From the NCBI GenBank assembly GCA_964492245.1, contig CAZBJJ010000019.1, positions 1-34,727 on the forward strand: 34,727 nucleotides of DNA, written 5' to 3'. This DNA comes from CAZBJJ01 sp964492245 (GTDB lineage Bacteria > Spirochaetota > Spirochaetia > Treponematales > Breznakiellaceae). The notes beneath the pieces were generated by a model, which was not told the origin of the DNA, ran no database searches, and worked only from the letters and a program-made list of their open reading frames with translations. This document shows positions 18,625-26,005 of the stretch, one piece after another. The first letter of the stretch is position 1; every line of letters starts with the position of its first letter. The position numbers and the translations under genes were made by a program.

Positions 18625-19719
18625 TTAAGTCTTCTCCCCATAAAAAACACCGGCCCACTCCCAGTGCCCATGGACAGAGCTGTCTGCCGGAAAATTGACC
18701 TTGCGAAAATACAGATACCAAACCGATATATTTTGCGACCAACCCGAGGTCCGCAGCCAGGCCTCCTTGGCGTTCGAGTCGGGGTCAAGCCTGCTCTCGC
18801 AATAGATATTGGTGCCCTTTAGGAGGTCCGAGAAATTTATATCCTGTTGTTCGCCGATGTTTTCTGGGTCCTGTCCCCAGGACAGGGCATGAAAATTGAC
18901 CTTGGCCATCAATTTAGATAAATTTCGTACATTCCCGCCAGCTATTGCTTTTTTTATGTCCAGGACTAGCCGGTCCAGTTTTTCGTAGACCCAGTCCTTC
19001 GATGAATTGTTAAAATCGACAATGTTTTTAGCATAGGAAAAGGCAGCGGAATCTCGGTTTAGAATGCCACCATGATGGTTCAGATACTCGGCATAGGTTT
19101 GCAGGGCCAAGTCCCACTCACCAGCTGCCTCGTAGGCCTTTCCCAGCGAAAACCAGACATCGTTGGTGTCGATGGAATCGGGAAAGCGGTCGAGCAACTC
19201 TTGGTAACAGGATATTTGTCTATTCGAATCCTGTATCATAGTGGCCAAAAGCTTTAAACTTGCCAGATGAATTGACTGCCCATTTAAAATTAAGTCGGGA
19301 TGATTTTTTATAATGCGATTCAGATAAATTTCGGCAAGGGGCTCTGCCCCATTTTTTAGGTGTACCCAAGATAACATAAGCAGATACCAGGCGTTATAGA
19401 CATCGTCGGGATGTTCATAGACGGTTTGCAAAAGAAAGTTGCTAAGTTTATTGTCCTTGCCCTCTTTTTGATACAGGTTGCAAATTTCCCGGTTAATACA
19501 AAAACGATATTCGGAATCGGATCCGGCGTTTTGCAGAAGTGCAAAAAGGTCCCTCATGGATTTTAAATTTTCTTTATTCACCGAAGTATAGTAGTTTGCA
19601 AGGTTTTTATTATCTGCGATATTTCTTTCCAGCGCATAGTTATTGGTCTGAATTGAACAGGAAACAAGAAAAAAGGTCAAAGAAAGGCAGAAGACCACAG
19701 AGTGCGCAAAATATCTCAT
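18625..19719 (-). CDS. Lipoprotein with TPR-like repeats
   Basis: A 364-residue predicted lipoprotein: signal peptide with lipobox LVSC and lipidated Cys21. Helical repeats resembling TPRs follow (for example NDVWFSLGKAYEAAGEWDLALQTYAEYLNHH), suggesting a protein-binding scaffold in the envelope. The C-terminal region (about 270-364) contains GTNIYCESRLDPDSNAKEAW and a beta-rich tail I do not recognise. The start at 19719 is preferred over 19737 because a -10 element lies between them and the lipoprotein signal fits better. It is the first gene of the operon with the lytic transglycosylase and the secreted protein, so a role in wall remodelling is likely but inferred. Confidence 0.8.
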   Translation of the reverse strand: MRYFAHSVVFCLSLTFFLVSCSIQTNNYALERNIADNKNLANYYTSVNKENLKSMRDLFALLQNAGSDSEYRFCINREICNLYQKEGKDNKLSNFLLQTVYEHPDDVYNAWYLLMLSWVHLKNGAEPLAEIYLNRIIKNHPDLILNGQSIHLASLKLLATMIQDSNRQISCYQELLDRFPDSIDTNDVWFSLGKAYEAAGEWDLALQTYAEYLNHHGGILNRDSAAFSYAKNIVDFNNSSKDWVYEKLDRLVLDIKKAIAGGNVRNLSKLMAKVNFHALSWGQDPENIGEQQDINFSDLLKGTNIYCESRLDPDSNAKEAWLRTSGWSQNISVWYLYFRKVNFPADSSVHGHWEWAGVFYGEKT

Positions 19720-19727
19720 GACAAATA

Positions 19728-19779
19728 ATATTATCATGCCAAAAGCCTGTTGGCAAGACGGGCCTTTGGCCGATATAAT
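19728..19779. promoter_or_regulatory. Divergent promoters sharing one -35 position
   Basis: Plus strand: TTGGCA (19750-19755), 18 bases, TATAAT (19774-19779), ATG at 19788. Minus strand: TTGCCA (19756-19751), then TAATAT (19733-19728, 17-base spacer) or GATAAT (19735-19730, 15), ATG at 19719. The two -35 elements occupy the same bases in opposite orientation, so RNA polymerase should not occupy both at once. Confidence 0.55.
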
Positions 19780-19787
19780 AGATATCT

Positions 19788-20324
19788 ATGCAGACTTCCG
19801 ATAATCGAAATTTAAGTGCTGAACTTTCCTTTATTCTAGGAACAATAATTGCCCTTGTTGGTGTAACTGCCCTTATTTATTCTGCAAATTCTGGGCGGCT
19901 TTTTACTCTTATCCTGGCGGCAGCGCTTTTTACTACCTCTTTAATTTTTATGCGCCTGGCCTTAATTTTACGACGCAGCCAGCGGTATTTTTTCGTCTCT
20001 ATTTTTCTCCTGTTTTCCGCGTTTTTTCTTGCCCTCCAGCTCTTTGGTTTTTTAAATGCACCCATAATTAAACTTTGGCCCCTGTTGGTTATCAATGTCG
20101 GTATTTCTTTTTTTTCCGCAGGGATATTTACCTGGCGAAAAATAAGATTTTCTTTCTTAATTCCCTCAGTTGCCTTTTTGCTGATGGGCCTCCTCTTCCT
20201 TCTTTTTTCGCTGGGACTCGTTGGTTTTTCTTTTAAGGCATTTTTTCTCCAATGGTGGCCCGTGCTCCTTATTGCCTGTGGGTTTTTGCTTTTAATTGCC
20301 TCTTTGAGTGAACGGCAAAAATGA
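19788..20324 (+). CDS. Small polytopic membrane protein, LiaI/LiaF-like transmembrane region
   Basis: A 178-residue, very hydrophobic protein with about six transmembrane helices. Two segments share a W-P-hydrophobic-I-x-x-G pattern (KLWPLLVINVGISFF and QWWPVLLIACGFLLL), typical of the transmembrane region of LiaI/LiaF-like envelope-stress proteins. No soluble domain follows, so if related it has only the membrane part. The downstream lipoprotein gene overlaps its stop by 4 bases (ATGA), indicating coupled translation. The ATG is 8 bases after a perfect TATAAT and has no Shine-Dalgarno sequence. Function is unknown; a role in envelope homeostasis is a guess from the neighbours. Confidence 0.75.
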   Translation: MQTSDNRNLSAELSFILGTIIALVGVTALIYSANSGRLFTLILAAALFTTSLIFMRLALILRRSQRYFFVSIFLLFSAFFLALQLFGFLNAPIIKLWPLLVINVGISFFSAGIFTWRKIRFSFLIPSVAFLLMGLLFLLFSLGLVGFSFKAFFLQWWPVLLIACGFLLLIASLSERQK

Positions 20325-22036
20325 TTGAAAAAACCTGGCCTCTCTTTGTTTTTATACTGATTGAGGTCTCGGTCCCCCTTTTTTTTAGCTCCTGTAAATC
20401 TGAACCCCCAGTGAGCGAGACGCCCATAAACATTGTTGCCAATGGCAGTCAGGTAGAAACTAAAAGTACGGGTACCGGCCTGAGTGCGGAAATTCGGATG
20501 CTGGTAGAACTTGGCAGTCCCTCTTCGCTCCAAAGGGCCCTGGATATTATTAGGAGTCGCGACTTAGATAACAGCGACTATGGGCGGGCAATGGGGGCGG
20601 CCGCTATTATTATCATTAAAAAACTCTACCCCGATAATGCAATTAATTTGCCCTTAGCCGACCCCCCACAGATGCACAATTACGCCCGCATAATTCGGGA
20701 TTTAGAGCGCGAGGCATATACACCGCCCCTTTCGACTTCCACCGATTATTTAGAATATGTCCTGCCTTTTTTGGCATTTTTAAATCCAGCAACTCCGCTT
20801 GGGCGGCTGGATTCTGCCCTTTTAGATTTAGAAAATGCCACCAAGTTTTCCAGCACCTCGGTATTGGACCCGCTTTTTCGGGCAATTATCTACGACCGAC
20901 AGGGGCAAAAAGAGCGGGCAATGGAGCTATATCGCCAGGCCCTTAGTCGTGCCCAGGACTGCTACCCAGCCAGTATAGGCCTGGCCCAGTTATATATTGG
21001 CAGGAAGGAATACCAGGCTGCCCTGGACATATATGCAGATCTTTCGGTGCGTTTTCCCGACCAGCTCCTTATAAAAAAAGAATTGGCCAAAATTTGGTTC
21101 GAGTTGCGGCAGTGGGACCGGGCCACCTCGGCCATTACCGAGGTTTTACAGCGCGATCCAAAGGATATTACTTTTTTACTTCTGCGAGCCACAAGCTTAA
21201 TTGAGCAGGGCTTTGCCATTCAGGCCCAACCATCCTTAGACGCGGTGGCCACCATCGAGCCAGGCAATGCCCGCTATCTCTATTTGCGGGCCCGGGTGCA
21301 GGCAGAAGGTTTTCGCAATAGCGATTCGGCAATAAATTATCTGCGGGCCCTCCTGCGTCAGCATCCCGAGAATTTAGAGGCCACCTCCTACCTGGCAAAA
21401 TTGCTACTGGAATCGGGGAAGGCAGAAAACATGCGGGAGGGGCGGCAACTTTTAGGCGTTCTCGTGGAAAAAGAGGGCAGTTCAATAATAAGCATTGAAC
21501 TGGCGCTTAAGGATGCCGTGATGCGACAGGACTGGCTGGCTGCCGAAAAATTGGTTGCCCGTCTTTTGGAACAGCGCAGCGATACCGAAGACTTAAAAAT
21601 TGCCTGGCAAGTGAGGGTGGGGCTTAAAAAATATCGTGAAGCCAGCGAAATAGCCCGAGAATTATTGCAAAAAGAGCCGAATTCGCCATCAATTCAATTA
21701 ATTTATATTGAATCCCTGGTCAATTCGGGACAAAAGGCCGAGGCCTTAACTTTTTTACAGGAAAAATTAAAGACGGTCACCGAGCCAGAGATAAAAAGCA
21801 GTTTTTATTTTTTGCGCAGCAGTCTCCAGACCGACACCGAGGCAATGCTCGGCGATTTGCGCTCCAGCCTTTTCGAAGACCCACGAAATATAAAGTCGCT
21901 CATTGCCATGTTCGAATACTACCATGCAAAAAAAGACGAACGGCGGGCGGTCTATTATTTAAAACAGGCAATTTCAATTTCGCCCGACGACGCCCGCTTA
22001 AAGCAAATGCAGGGACAGTACTCCAATTATTTTTAA
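20321..22036 (+). CDS. TPR-repeat lipoprotein
   Basis: A 571-residue predicted lipoprotein (signal peptide ending FFSSC, Cys25). From about residue 160 to the C-terminus it is built from degenerate TPRs, for example REKAMELYRQALSRAQ-type and KEYQAALDIYADLSVRFPDQ, at least eight in all. Such arrays bind other proteins; it may be an outer-membrane-anchored assembly factor. The N-terminal 130 residues lack a recognisable domain. Its start codon overlaps the stop of the membrane protein gene, so the two products probably work together. The annotated function is limited to the repeat fold. Confidence 0.85.
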   Translation: MIEKTWPLFVFILIEVSVPLFFSSCKSEPPVSETPINIVANGSQVETKSTGTGLSAEIRMLVELGSPSSLQRALDIIRSRDLDNSDYGRAMGAAAIIIIKKLYPDNAINLPLADPPQMHNYARIIRDLEREAYTPPLSTSTDYLEYVLPFLAFLNPATPLGRLDSALLDLENATKFSSTSVLDPLFRAIIYDRQGQKERAMELYRQALSRAQDCYPASIGLAQLYIGRKEYQAALDIYADLSVRFPDQLLIKKELAKIWFELRQWDRATSAITEVLQRDPKDITFLLLRATSLIEQGFAIQAQPSLDAVATIEPGNARYLYLRARVQAEGFRNSDSAINYLRALLRQHPENLEATSYLAKLLLESGKAENMREGRQLLGVLVEKEGSSIISIELALKDAVMRQDWLAAEKLVARLLEQRSDTEDLKIAWQVRVGLKKYREASEIARELLQKEPNSPSIQLIYIESLVNSGQKAEALTFLQEKLKTVTEPEIKSSFYFLRSSLQTDTEAMLGDLRSSLFEDPRNIKSLIAMFEYYHAKKDERRAVYYLKQAISISPDDARLKQMQGQYSNYF

Positions 22037-22093
22037 TATTTCTCGACTTGGGATAATTATACATAAAAAAACAGCACAGAATGATATATTTAG

Positions 22094-22163
22094 CTTGCCA
22101 TTTTGCTCATTTATGAGGACAATGGTAAGGTAAATAGTGGCACCGATAGGTAAAACTATTTAC
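22094..22163 (+). promoter_or_regulatory. Structured leader before rubrerythrin: two consecutive hairpins
   Basis: Hairpin 1 (22094-22129): a 9-bp stem (22094-22102 with 22121-22129, one G-U pair), an internal loop, and a second 5-bp stem (22106-22110 with 22113-22117). Hairpin 2 (22130-22163): a perfect 9-bp AT-rich stem (22130-22138 with 22155-22163), a 16-base loop, and eight Ts at 22169-22176 just before the AAGGAG ribosome site. Hairpin 2 could act as an attenuator. No known riboswitch or obvious promoter is recognised; ATAATTAT at 22053-22060 is a short palindrome that could be part of a PerR/Fur-type site, but this is weak. Confidence 0.5.
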
Positions 22164-22189
22164 AGGAATTTTTTTTCAAGGAGCTATCT

Positions 22190-22765
22190 ATGAAGAGTCT
22201 TAAAGGAAGTAGGACCGAGAAAAATCTTCTAATTGCCTTTTCCGGCGAATCACAGGCCAGAAATAGGTATACCTACTATGCAAGTGTGGCCAAGAAAGAG
22301 GGCTTTGTGCAGATATCCCAGGTTTTTAGCGAAACAGCCGATCAGGAAAAAGAACATGCAAAGCGTCTGTTCAAATTCCTAGAAGGTGGCATGTTGGATA
22401 TTGAGTGGACCTTCCCGGCTGGCGTCATTGGCAACACAAGCGAAAACCTTGCCGCTGCCGCCGCAGGCGAAAACGAGGAGTGGCAGGAAATGTATCCCGA
22501 CTTTGCCAAAATTGCCCGCGAAGAGGGCTATAGCACCCTTGCAACTGTTTTCGAGGCAATTGCAGTGGCCGAGAAGCAGCATGCAAAGCGCTTCGAAGGT
22601 CTAAAGGCAAATGTGGATAAGGGCTCTGCCTTTAAAAAAGATGGGCCGGTGGTATGGCGCTGCATGAACTGCGGCTATATAACCGAGGCAGATGAGGCCC
22701 CCGCCCTCTGTCCCGCCTGTGCTCATCCCCAGGCGCACTTTGAAGTACTTTTTGAGAACTGGTAA
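22190..22765 (+). CDS. rbr: Rubrerythrin
   Basis: Cytoplasmic peroxidase that reduces H2O2 with electrons from rubredoxin. The 191 residues comprise an N-terminal ferritin-like four-helix bundle carrying the di-iron ligands (Glu in FSGESQARNRY, ETADQEKEHAKR, and EAIAVAEKQHAKR) and a C-terminal rubredoxin-like zinc/iron knuckle (CMNCGY and CPACAHPQAHFE). The Shine-Dalgarno AAGGAG is strong. It is the first of three redox genes that form a complete NAD(P)H-independent superoxide/peroxide defence when fed by rubredoxin. The preceding structured leader suggests regulation at the RNA level. Confidence 0.97.
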   Translation: MKSLKGSRTEKNLLIAFSGESQARNRYTYYASVAKKEGFVQISQVFSETADQEKEHAKRLFKFLEGGMLDIEWTFPAGVIGNTSENLAAAAAGENEEWQEMYPDFAKIAREEGYSTLATVFEAIAVAEKQHAKRFEGLKANVDKGSAFKKDGPVVWRCMNCGYITEADEAPALCPACAHPQAHFEVLFENW

Positions 22766-22797
22766 AATATCTGCCTTAGGCAAACAGGAGGGTCTTT

Positions 22798-23184
22798 ATG
22801 ACTGAACGTTCGGCTATTTACAAATGCGAGATCTGCGGCAATATTGTCGAAGTTCTCCATGCGGGTGCAGGTGAATTGGTCTGCTGTGGTCAACCAATGA
22901 AGCTGTACAAGGCAAATACCGTCGATGCTTCCAACGAAAAGCATGTACCGGTAATTGAAAAAGCAGAGAATGGTTTTAAAGTTACCATTGGCTCTGTTTT
23001 ACACCCCTCAGAAGAGAAGCACTATATTGAATGGATTGAGCTCATTGCCGACGGGATATCCTATAGGAAGTTTTTAAAACCAGGCGACGAACCCTCTGTC
23101 TTTTTTGCTGTTCCCCATGCCGCAGACGTAAAAACGGTCCAAGCAAGGGAATATTGTAATCTACATGGGCTTTGGGTGGCCTAA
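22798..23184 (+). CDS. dfx: Desulfoferrodoxin (2Fe superoxide reductase)
   Basis: Reduces superoxide to H2O2 without producing O2. The 128-residue protein has both iron centres. The desulforedoxin-like site is C10xxC13 plus C29C30. The catalytic neelaredoxin site has His49, His69, His75, Cys120 and His123, with Glu47-Lys48 beside it (EKHVPV). The H2O2 formed is the substrate of rubrerythrin just upstream, and rubredoxin downstream is the usual electron donor, so gene order mirrors the pathway. AGGAGG precedes the ATG. This is the class with an intact first centre, unlike T. pallidum-type enzymes, which to my knowledge have lost those cysteines. Confidence 0.97.
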   Translation: MTERSAIYKCEICGNIVEVLHAGAGELVCCGQPMKLYKANTVDASNEKHVPVIEKAENGFKVTIGSVLHPSEEKHYIEWIELIADGISYRKFLKPGDEPSVFFAVPHAADVKTVQAREYCNLHGLWVA

Positions 23185-23208
23185 AAATAGAGCTTAAGGA
23201 GAGCGAGT

Positions 23209-23370
23209 ATGCAGAAGTATGTATGCGATGTCTGCGGGTATATTTACGATCCGGCAGAGGGCGATGTTGACAATGGCGTTGCCGCTGGCACCAGCTGGGA
23301 AGATGTCCCTGGCGATTGGGTCTGCCCACTCTGTGGGGCGGGAAAAGAGGATTTTTCCCCAATAGACTAA
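23209..23370 (+). CDS. Rubredoxin
   Basis: A short gene of 54 codons (53 residues) beginning MQKYVCDVCGYIYDPAEGD. The Fe(SCys)4 site is formed by CDVCG and CPLCG; the acidic surface and the GTSWEDVPGDWVCP segment are diagnostic. It is a one-electron carrier that supplies desulfoferrodoxin and rubrerythrin. AAGGAG (23196-23201) precedes the ATG; the stop is 12 bases before a terminator-like hairpin. Confidence 0.97.
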   Translation: MQKYVCDVCGYIYDPAEGDVDNGVAAGTSWEDVPGDWVCPLCGAGKEDFSPID

Positions 23371-23381
23371 TTATTTGTACG

Positions 23382-23427
23382 GCCATCAGTCTGGCCCATT
23401 TTTGCCAAGGCTGATGGCTATCATTTT
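23382..23427 (+). terminator. Terminator-like hairpin after rubredoxin
   Basis: A perfect 8-bp stem (23382-23389 with 23411-23418), an inner 4-bp stem in the loop, then a short T-rich tail. It probably reduces readthrough into the small downstream gene, which has its own ribosome site. Confidence 0.5.
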
Positions 23428-23446
23428 AAAACAAGGAAGAACAAGT

Positions 23447-23737
23447 ATGCTTGCACGCGAAAATTTTGTCTTTACTATTGGCTACGATGGCGAGTCTGCC
23501 CTTGTCGATGGGCATGCAAGGCGCCAGTACGCCCGGCTTAGCACCCTTGAGCTGGCGCAAAAAGGGCTGTTCAGAGCTGCCTGGGCTTCGGCGGTGCATG
23601 CGGAATCTGATGAAGAGAAAATACAGGTCTTAGACATATATAATGCCACCTGCAAGGGCAATTTTACTTTGGATTCCGATTTAGGGCGCCTCTTTGGTGT
23701 ACATCTACTGGACAATAAAAAGGTAAAAATTATATAA
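23447..23737 (+). CDS. Conserved-looking small hypothetical protein
   Basis: A 96-residue protein I do not recognise. The ATG at 23447 is chosen because AAGGAAG lies 8 bases upstream; the frame is open further back, to 23375, but across the hairpin. It begins LARENFVFTIGYDGESALVD, has a helical middle rich in Ala and acidic residues (LFRAAWASAVHAESDEEK) and ends in a basic tail (KKVKII). No transmembrane segment or signal peptide. It lies 76 bases after rubredoxin on the same strand, so it may be a dim member of the oxidative-defence unit. Coding composition resembles its neighbours. Confidence 0.7.
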   Translation: MLARENFVFTIGYDGESALVDGHARRQYARLSTLELAQKGLFRAAWASAVHAESDEEKIQVLDIYNATCKGNFTLDSDLGRLFGVHLLDNKKVKII

Positions 23738-23749
23738 AACCGCCTTATC

Positions 23750-23777
23750 TTGACCCATGCTAGGCCCCTATGATACC
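23750..23777 (+). promoter_or_regulatory. Candidate promoter of the yajC-secDF unit
   Basis: TTGACC at 23750-23755 and a weak -10, GATACC at 23772-23777 (16-base spacer). It would give a leader of about 30 bases containing the AAAGGAAG ribosome site, unlike the leaderless-type promoters elsewhere in the window. Confidence 0.35.
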
Positions 23778-23812
23778 TTTTCTCCTATCCACTTTAAAGG
23801 AAGTTGACGCAT

Positions 23813-24256
23813 ATGAACACATTTTTTACTGCTATACTGCAAGTTGCAGGTAGCACCCCACCAGCCACTGGATCGGGAAGTCTTTTTACCTCCCTTATTC
23901 CCTTTGCTTTAATAATTGTTATTTTTTACTTTCTCATCCTTCGGCCTCAGAATAAAAAGCAGAAAGAGACCGAAAAAATGCTTAAATCCTTGGAAAAGGG
24001 CGATAAAATTGTAACAATTGGCGGCATCCACGGTGTTATTGTCTCTGTTAAAGAAAATTCTGTCGTAGTTAAGGTCGACGATTCTACACGCATGGAATTT
24101 AGCCGCAGTGCCATTAGCTCGGTGGTCGGCGATGCGCCGGTCAAGGAAAAAGCTGCAAAGAAGATAAAGGACAAAGACCTAGTCGAGGAAAATGCCGAAG
24201 CGGTCGAGGCGGAGGTTGTCGAAACAACGGATGCCGAAGACAGCGACAACGAATAA
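23813..24256 (+). CDS. yajC: Sec translocon accessory protein YajC
   Basis: Single-span inner-membrane partner of SecD and SecF. The 147 residues have one transmembrane helix (about 24-46; FALIIVIFYFLILRPQ with the diagnostic RPQ) followed by QNKKQKETEKMLKSLEKGDKI and the cytoplasmic barrel GGIHGVIVSVKENSVVVKV. The C-terminal 45 residues are a highly charged, acidic tail beyond the usual YajC core. The ATG at 23813 follows AAAGGAAG. It is immediately upstream of secD. Confidence 0.95.
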   Translation: MNTFFTAILQVAGSTPPATGSGSLFTSLIPFALIIVIFYFLILRPQNKKQKETEKMLKSLEKGDKIVTIGGIHGVIVSVKENSVVVKVDDSTRMEFSRSAISSVVGDAPVKEKAAKKIKDKDLVEENAEAVEAEVVETTDAEDSDNE

Positions 24257-24280
24257 AAAAGAAAAAATTGGAGCATCGGA

Positions 24281-26005
24281 ATGAGTAAACGGTATCGCTT
24301 TTTAATCATCCTTGCGGCCCTCGGTATATGCTTTGCATTTTTGTATCCGACGATCCGCTGGTACTTTTTAGTTCCCAAAGAGGATCAGGCCTTAGCCTTG
24401 GGCACTCGGGAGCAAATTAAAAGCTATTCAATGCGTAAGGCGCAGTTTGAATTGACGCAATTGGTCGACCTTGCTAAGGACAGAGAAGCTCCTCTGCCGG
24501 CCGACTTCAATTTCTTAAAAAAGAATGCAAGGGCCAATTATAAGCTTATTGGCTTAAAGGCCCCTAAAAACTGGACCGCCCATTCGGTGCTTCAGGCATT
24601 TGCCACCGAAAAAGAGGCCCTCGAGGCCATTGAATCCAAATATCGCCGGGAAGTGTTAAAACTTAAGGATGTGCATACCTCTGCTATTCAATTGGGCTTG
24701 GACCTCTCTGGGGGAATGAGCGTAATTATTCAGGCAAATCTGGATTCAATTAAGGCGCGCCTGGGCAGAGATTTAGGCTCTCAGGATAAAGAGGCCGCTT
24801 TGGACCAGGCCCTGGAAGTATTAAATAGCAGAATTGATAAATTTGGCCTAAGCGAGCCGGTAATTCGCCGCCAGGGCGATGATCAAATCTATATCGAAAT
24901 TCCCGGTGCAGCAGACCCCGAGCGCATAAACTCAATTATAATGGGCAAGGGGCGCCTAGCCTTCCATATAGAAGAGGAAGAGGCCTCTGCGAAATTCAAT
25001 AGTTATTATGCACAGCATCCAATGGACACCTTCGATGGCGAGGGCAATCTTTTGGATCCCAGCATTATTGCCCAGGGCAATTGGCTGGTAGGTGTCTACG
25101 ATAAAGATCGCTATGGCATCGACGAATTTGTGGGCTATACGGTTATTCGCGAAGAAGTTGGCCTGGATGGAAACCATATCCAAAGTGCCATGGTCGATCG
25201 CGACCAAATGAGCGGGCAGCCCATGGTTACCTTTGTGCTGGACTCCGAGGGGGGCGAGCTTTTTTATAAGCTTACCTCTGCCAATGTGGGACGGCGCATG
25301 TGCATTGTTATGGATGACAAGGTAAAAAGCAGGGCCACCATTCGCGAGGCCATCCGCGAGCGCGTACAGCTTTCGGGTTTTGGCTATGATGAGGCGAAAA
25401 ACATTGAAACTGTTTTAAAGACAGCTGCCCTTCCGGTGGAGCTTGAGCCCATCAGCCAACAGTCGATTGGTGCCTCCTCTGGTGCCGATACGATAAAACG
25501 GGGCCTCAATGCCCTGCTCGGTGGCATTGCCCTAGTCATGGTCTTCTTGCTCATATACTACAAGGGGGCCGGAATAAACGCTGTTGTTGCACAGGTTTTA
25601 AACCTCTTTATCATGCTCAGTGTTCTATCGGCCTTTAGTCTTACCCTGACTCTGCCAAGTATTGCCGGTTTTATTTTAACCATTGGTATGGCCGTAGACG
25701 CCAACGTTATTATTTTTGAGCGCATAAAAGAAGAGCTGCGTCTGGGCAAGGACAGAAAGAGTGCAGTGGAGGCTGGCTTTGCCAAGGCCTTCTGGGCCAT
25801 TATGGACGGCAATATAACTACCTTTATCGCTGCGATGTTCCTGTCTCAGCTGGGCACAGGTCCCATTCAGGGTTTTGCGGTCTCGCTGGCCATTGGGGTT
25901 GTCTCCTCGGTATTTACTGCCCTCTTTGTCTCGCGCTTAATTTTTGACTTCGGCACCGAAGTGCTGGGTCAGAAAAAGCTCTCCATCTCCTGGAGGATTA
26001 AATAA
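24281..26005 (+). CDS. secD: Protein translocase subunit SecD
   Basis: Membrane subunit of the SecDF complex, which uses the proton gradient to pull proteins through SecYEG at the periplasmic side. The 574 residues comprise an N-terminal transmembrane helix (about 5-28), a large periplasmic P1 region that includes LGLDLSGGMSVII, and five C-terminal helices with the signature GMAVDANVIIFERIKEEL carrying the proton-path Asp. GGAG lies about 7 bases before the ATG. The stop abuts the secF ATG with no spacer. Confidence 0.97.
   Translation: MSKRYRFLIILAALGICFAFLYPTIRWYFLVPKEDQALALGTREQIKSYSMRKAQFELTQLVDLAKDREAPLPADFNFLKKNARANYKLIGLKAPKNWTAHSVLQAFATEKEALEAIESKYRREVLKLKDVHTSAIQLGLDLSGGMSVIIQANLDSIKARLGRDLGSQDKEAALDQALEVLNSRIDKFGLSEPVIRRQGDDQIYIEIPGAADPERINSIIMGKGRLAFHIEEEEASAKFNSYYAQHPMDTFDGEGNLLDPSIIAQGNWLVGVYDKDRYGIDEFVGYTVIREEVGLDGNHIQSAMVDRDQMSGQPMVTFVLDSEGGELFYKLTSANVGRRMCIVMDDKVKSRATIREAIRERVQLSGFGYDEAKNIETVLKTAALPVELEPISQQSIGASSGADTIKRGLNALLGGIALVMVFLLIYYKGAGINAVVAQVLNLFIMLSVLSAFSLTLTLPSIAGFILTIGMAVDANVIIFERIKEELRLGKDRKSAVEAGFAKAFWAIMDGNITTFIAAMFLSQLGTGPIQGFAVSLAIGVVSSVFTALFVSRLIFDFGTEVLGQKKLSISWRIK

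Noticed and set aside
19877..20533. Minus-strand frame of 218 codons opposite the membrane-protein gene
   Set aside because: Lys/Arg-rich complement of a very hydrophobic coding region; no ribosome site or domain.
22052..22064. PerR/Fur box before rubrerythrin
   Set aside because: Only an 8-base ATAATTAT palindrome is visible; it does not reach the 7-1-7 pattern, so it is mentioned but not called.
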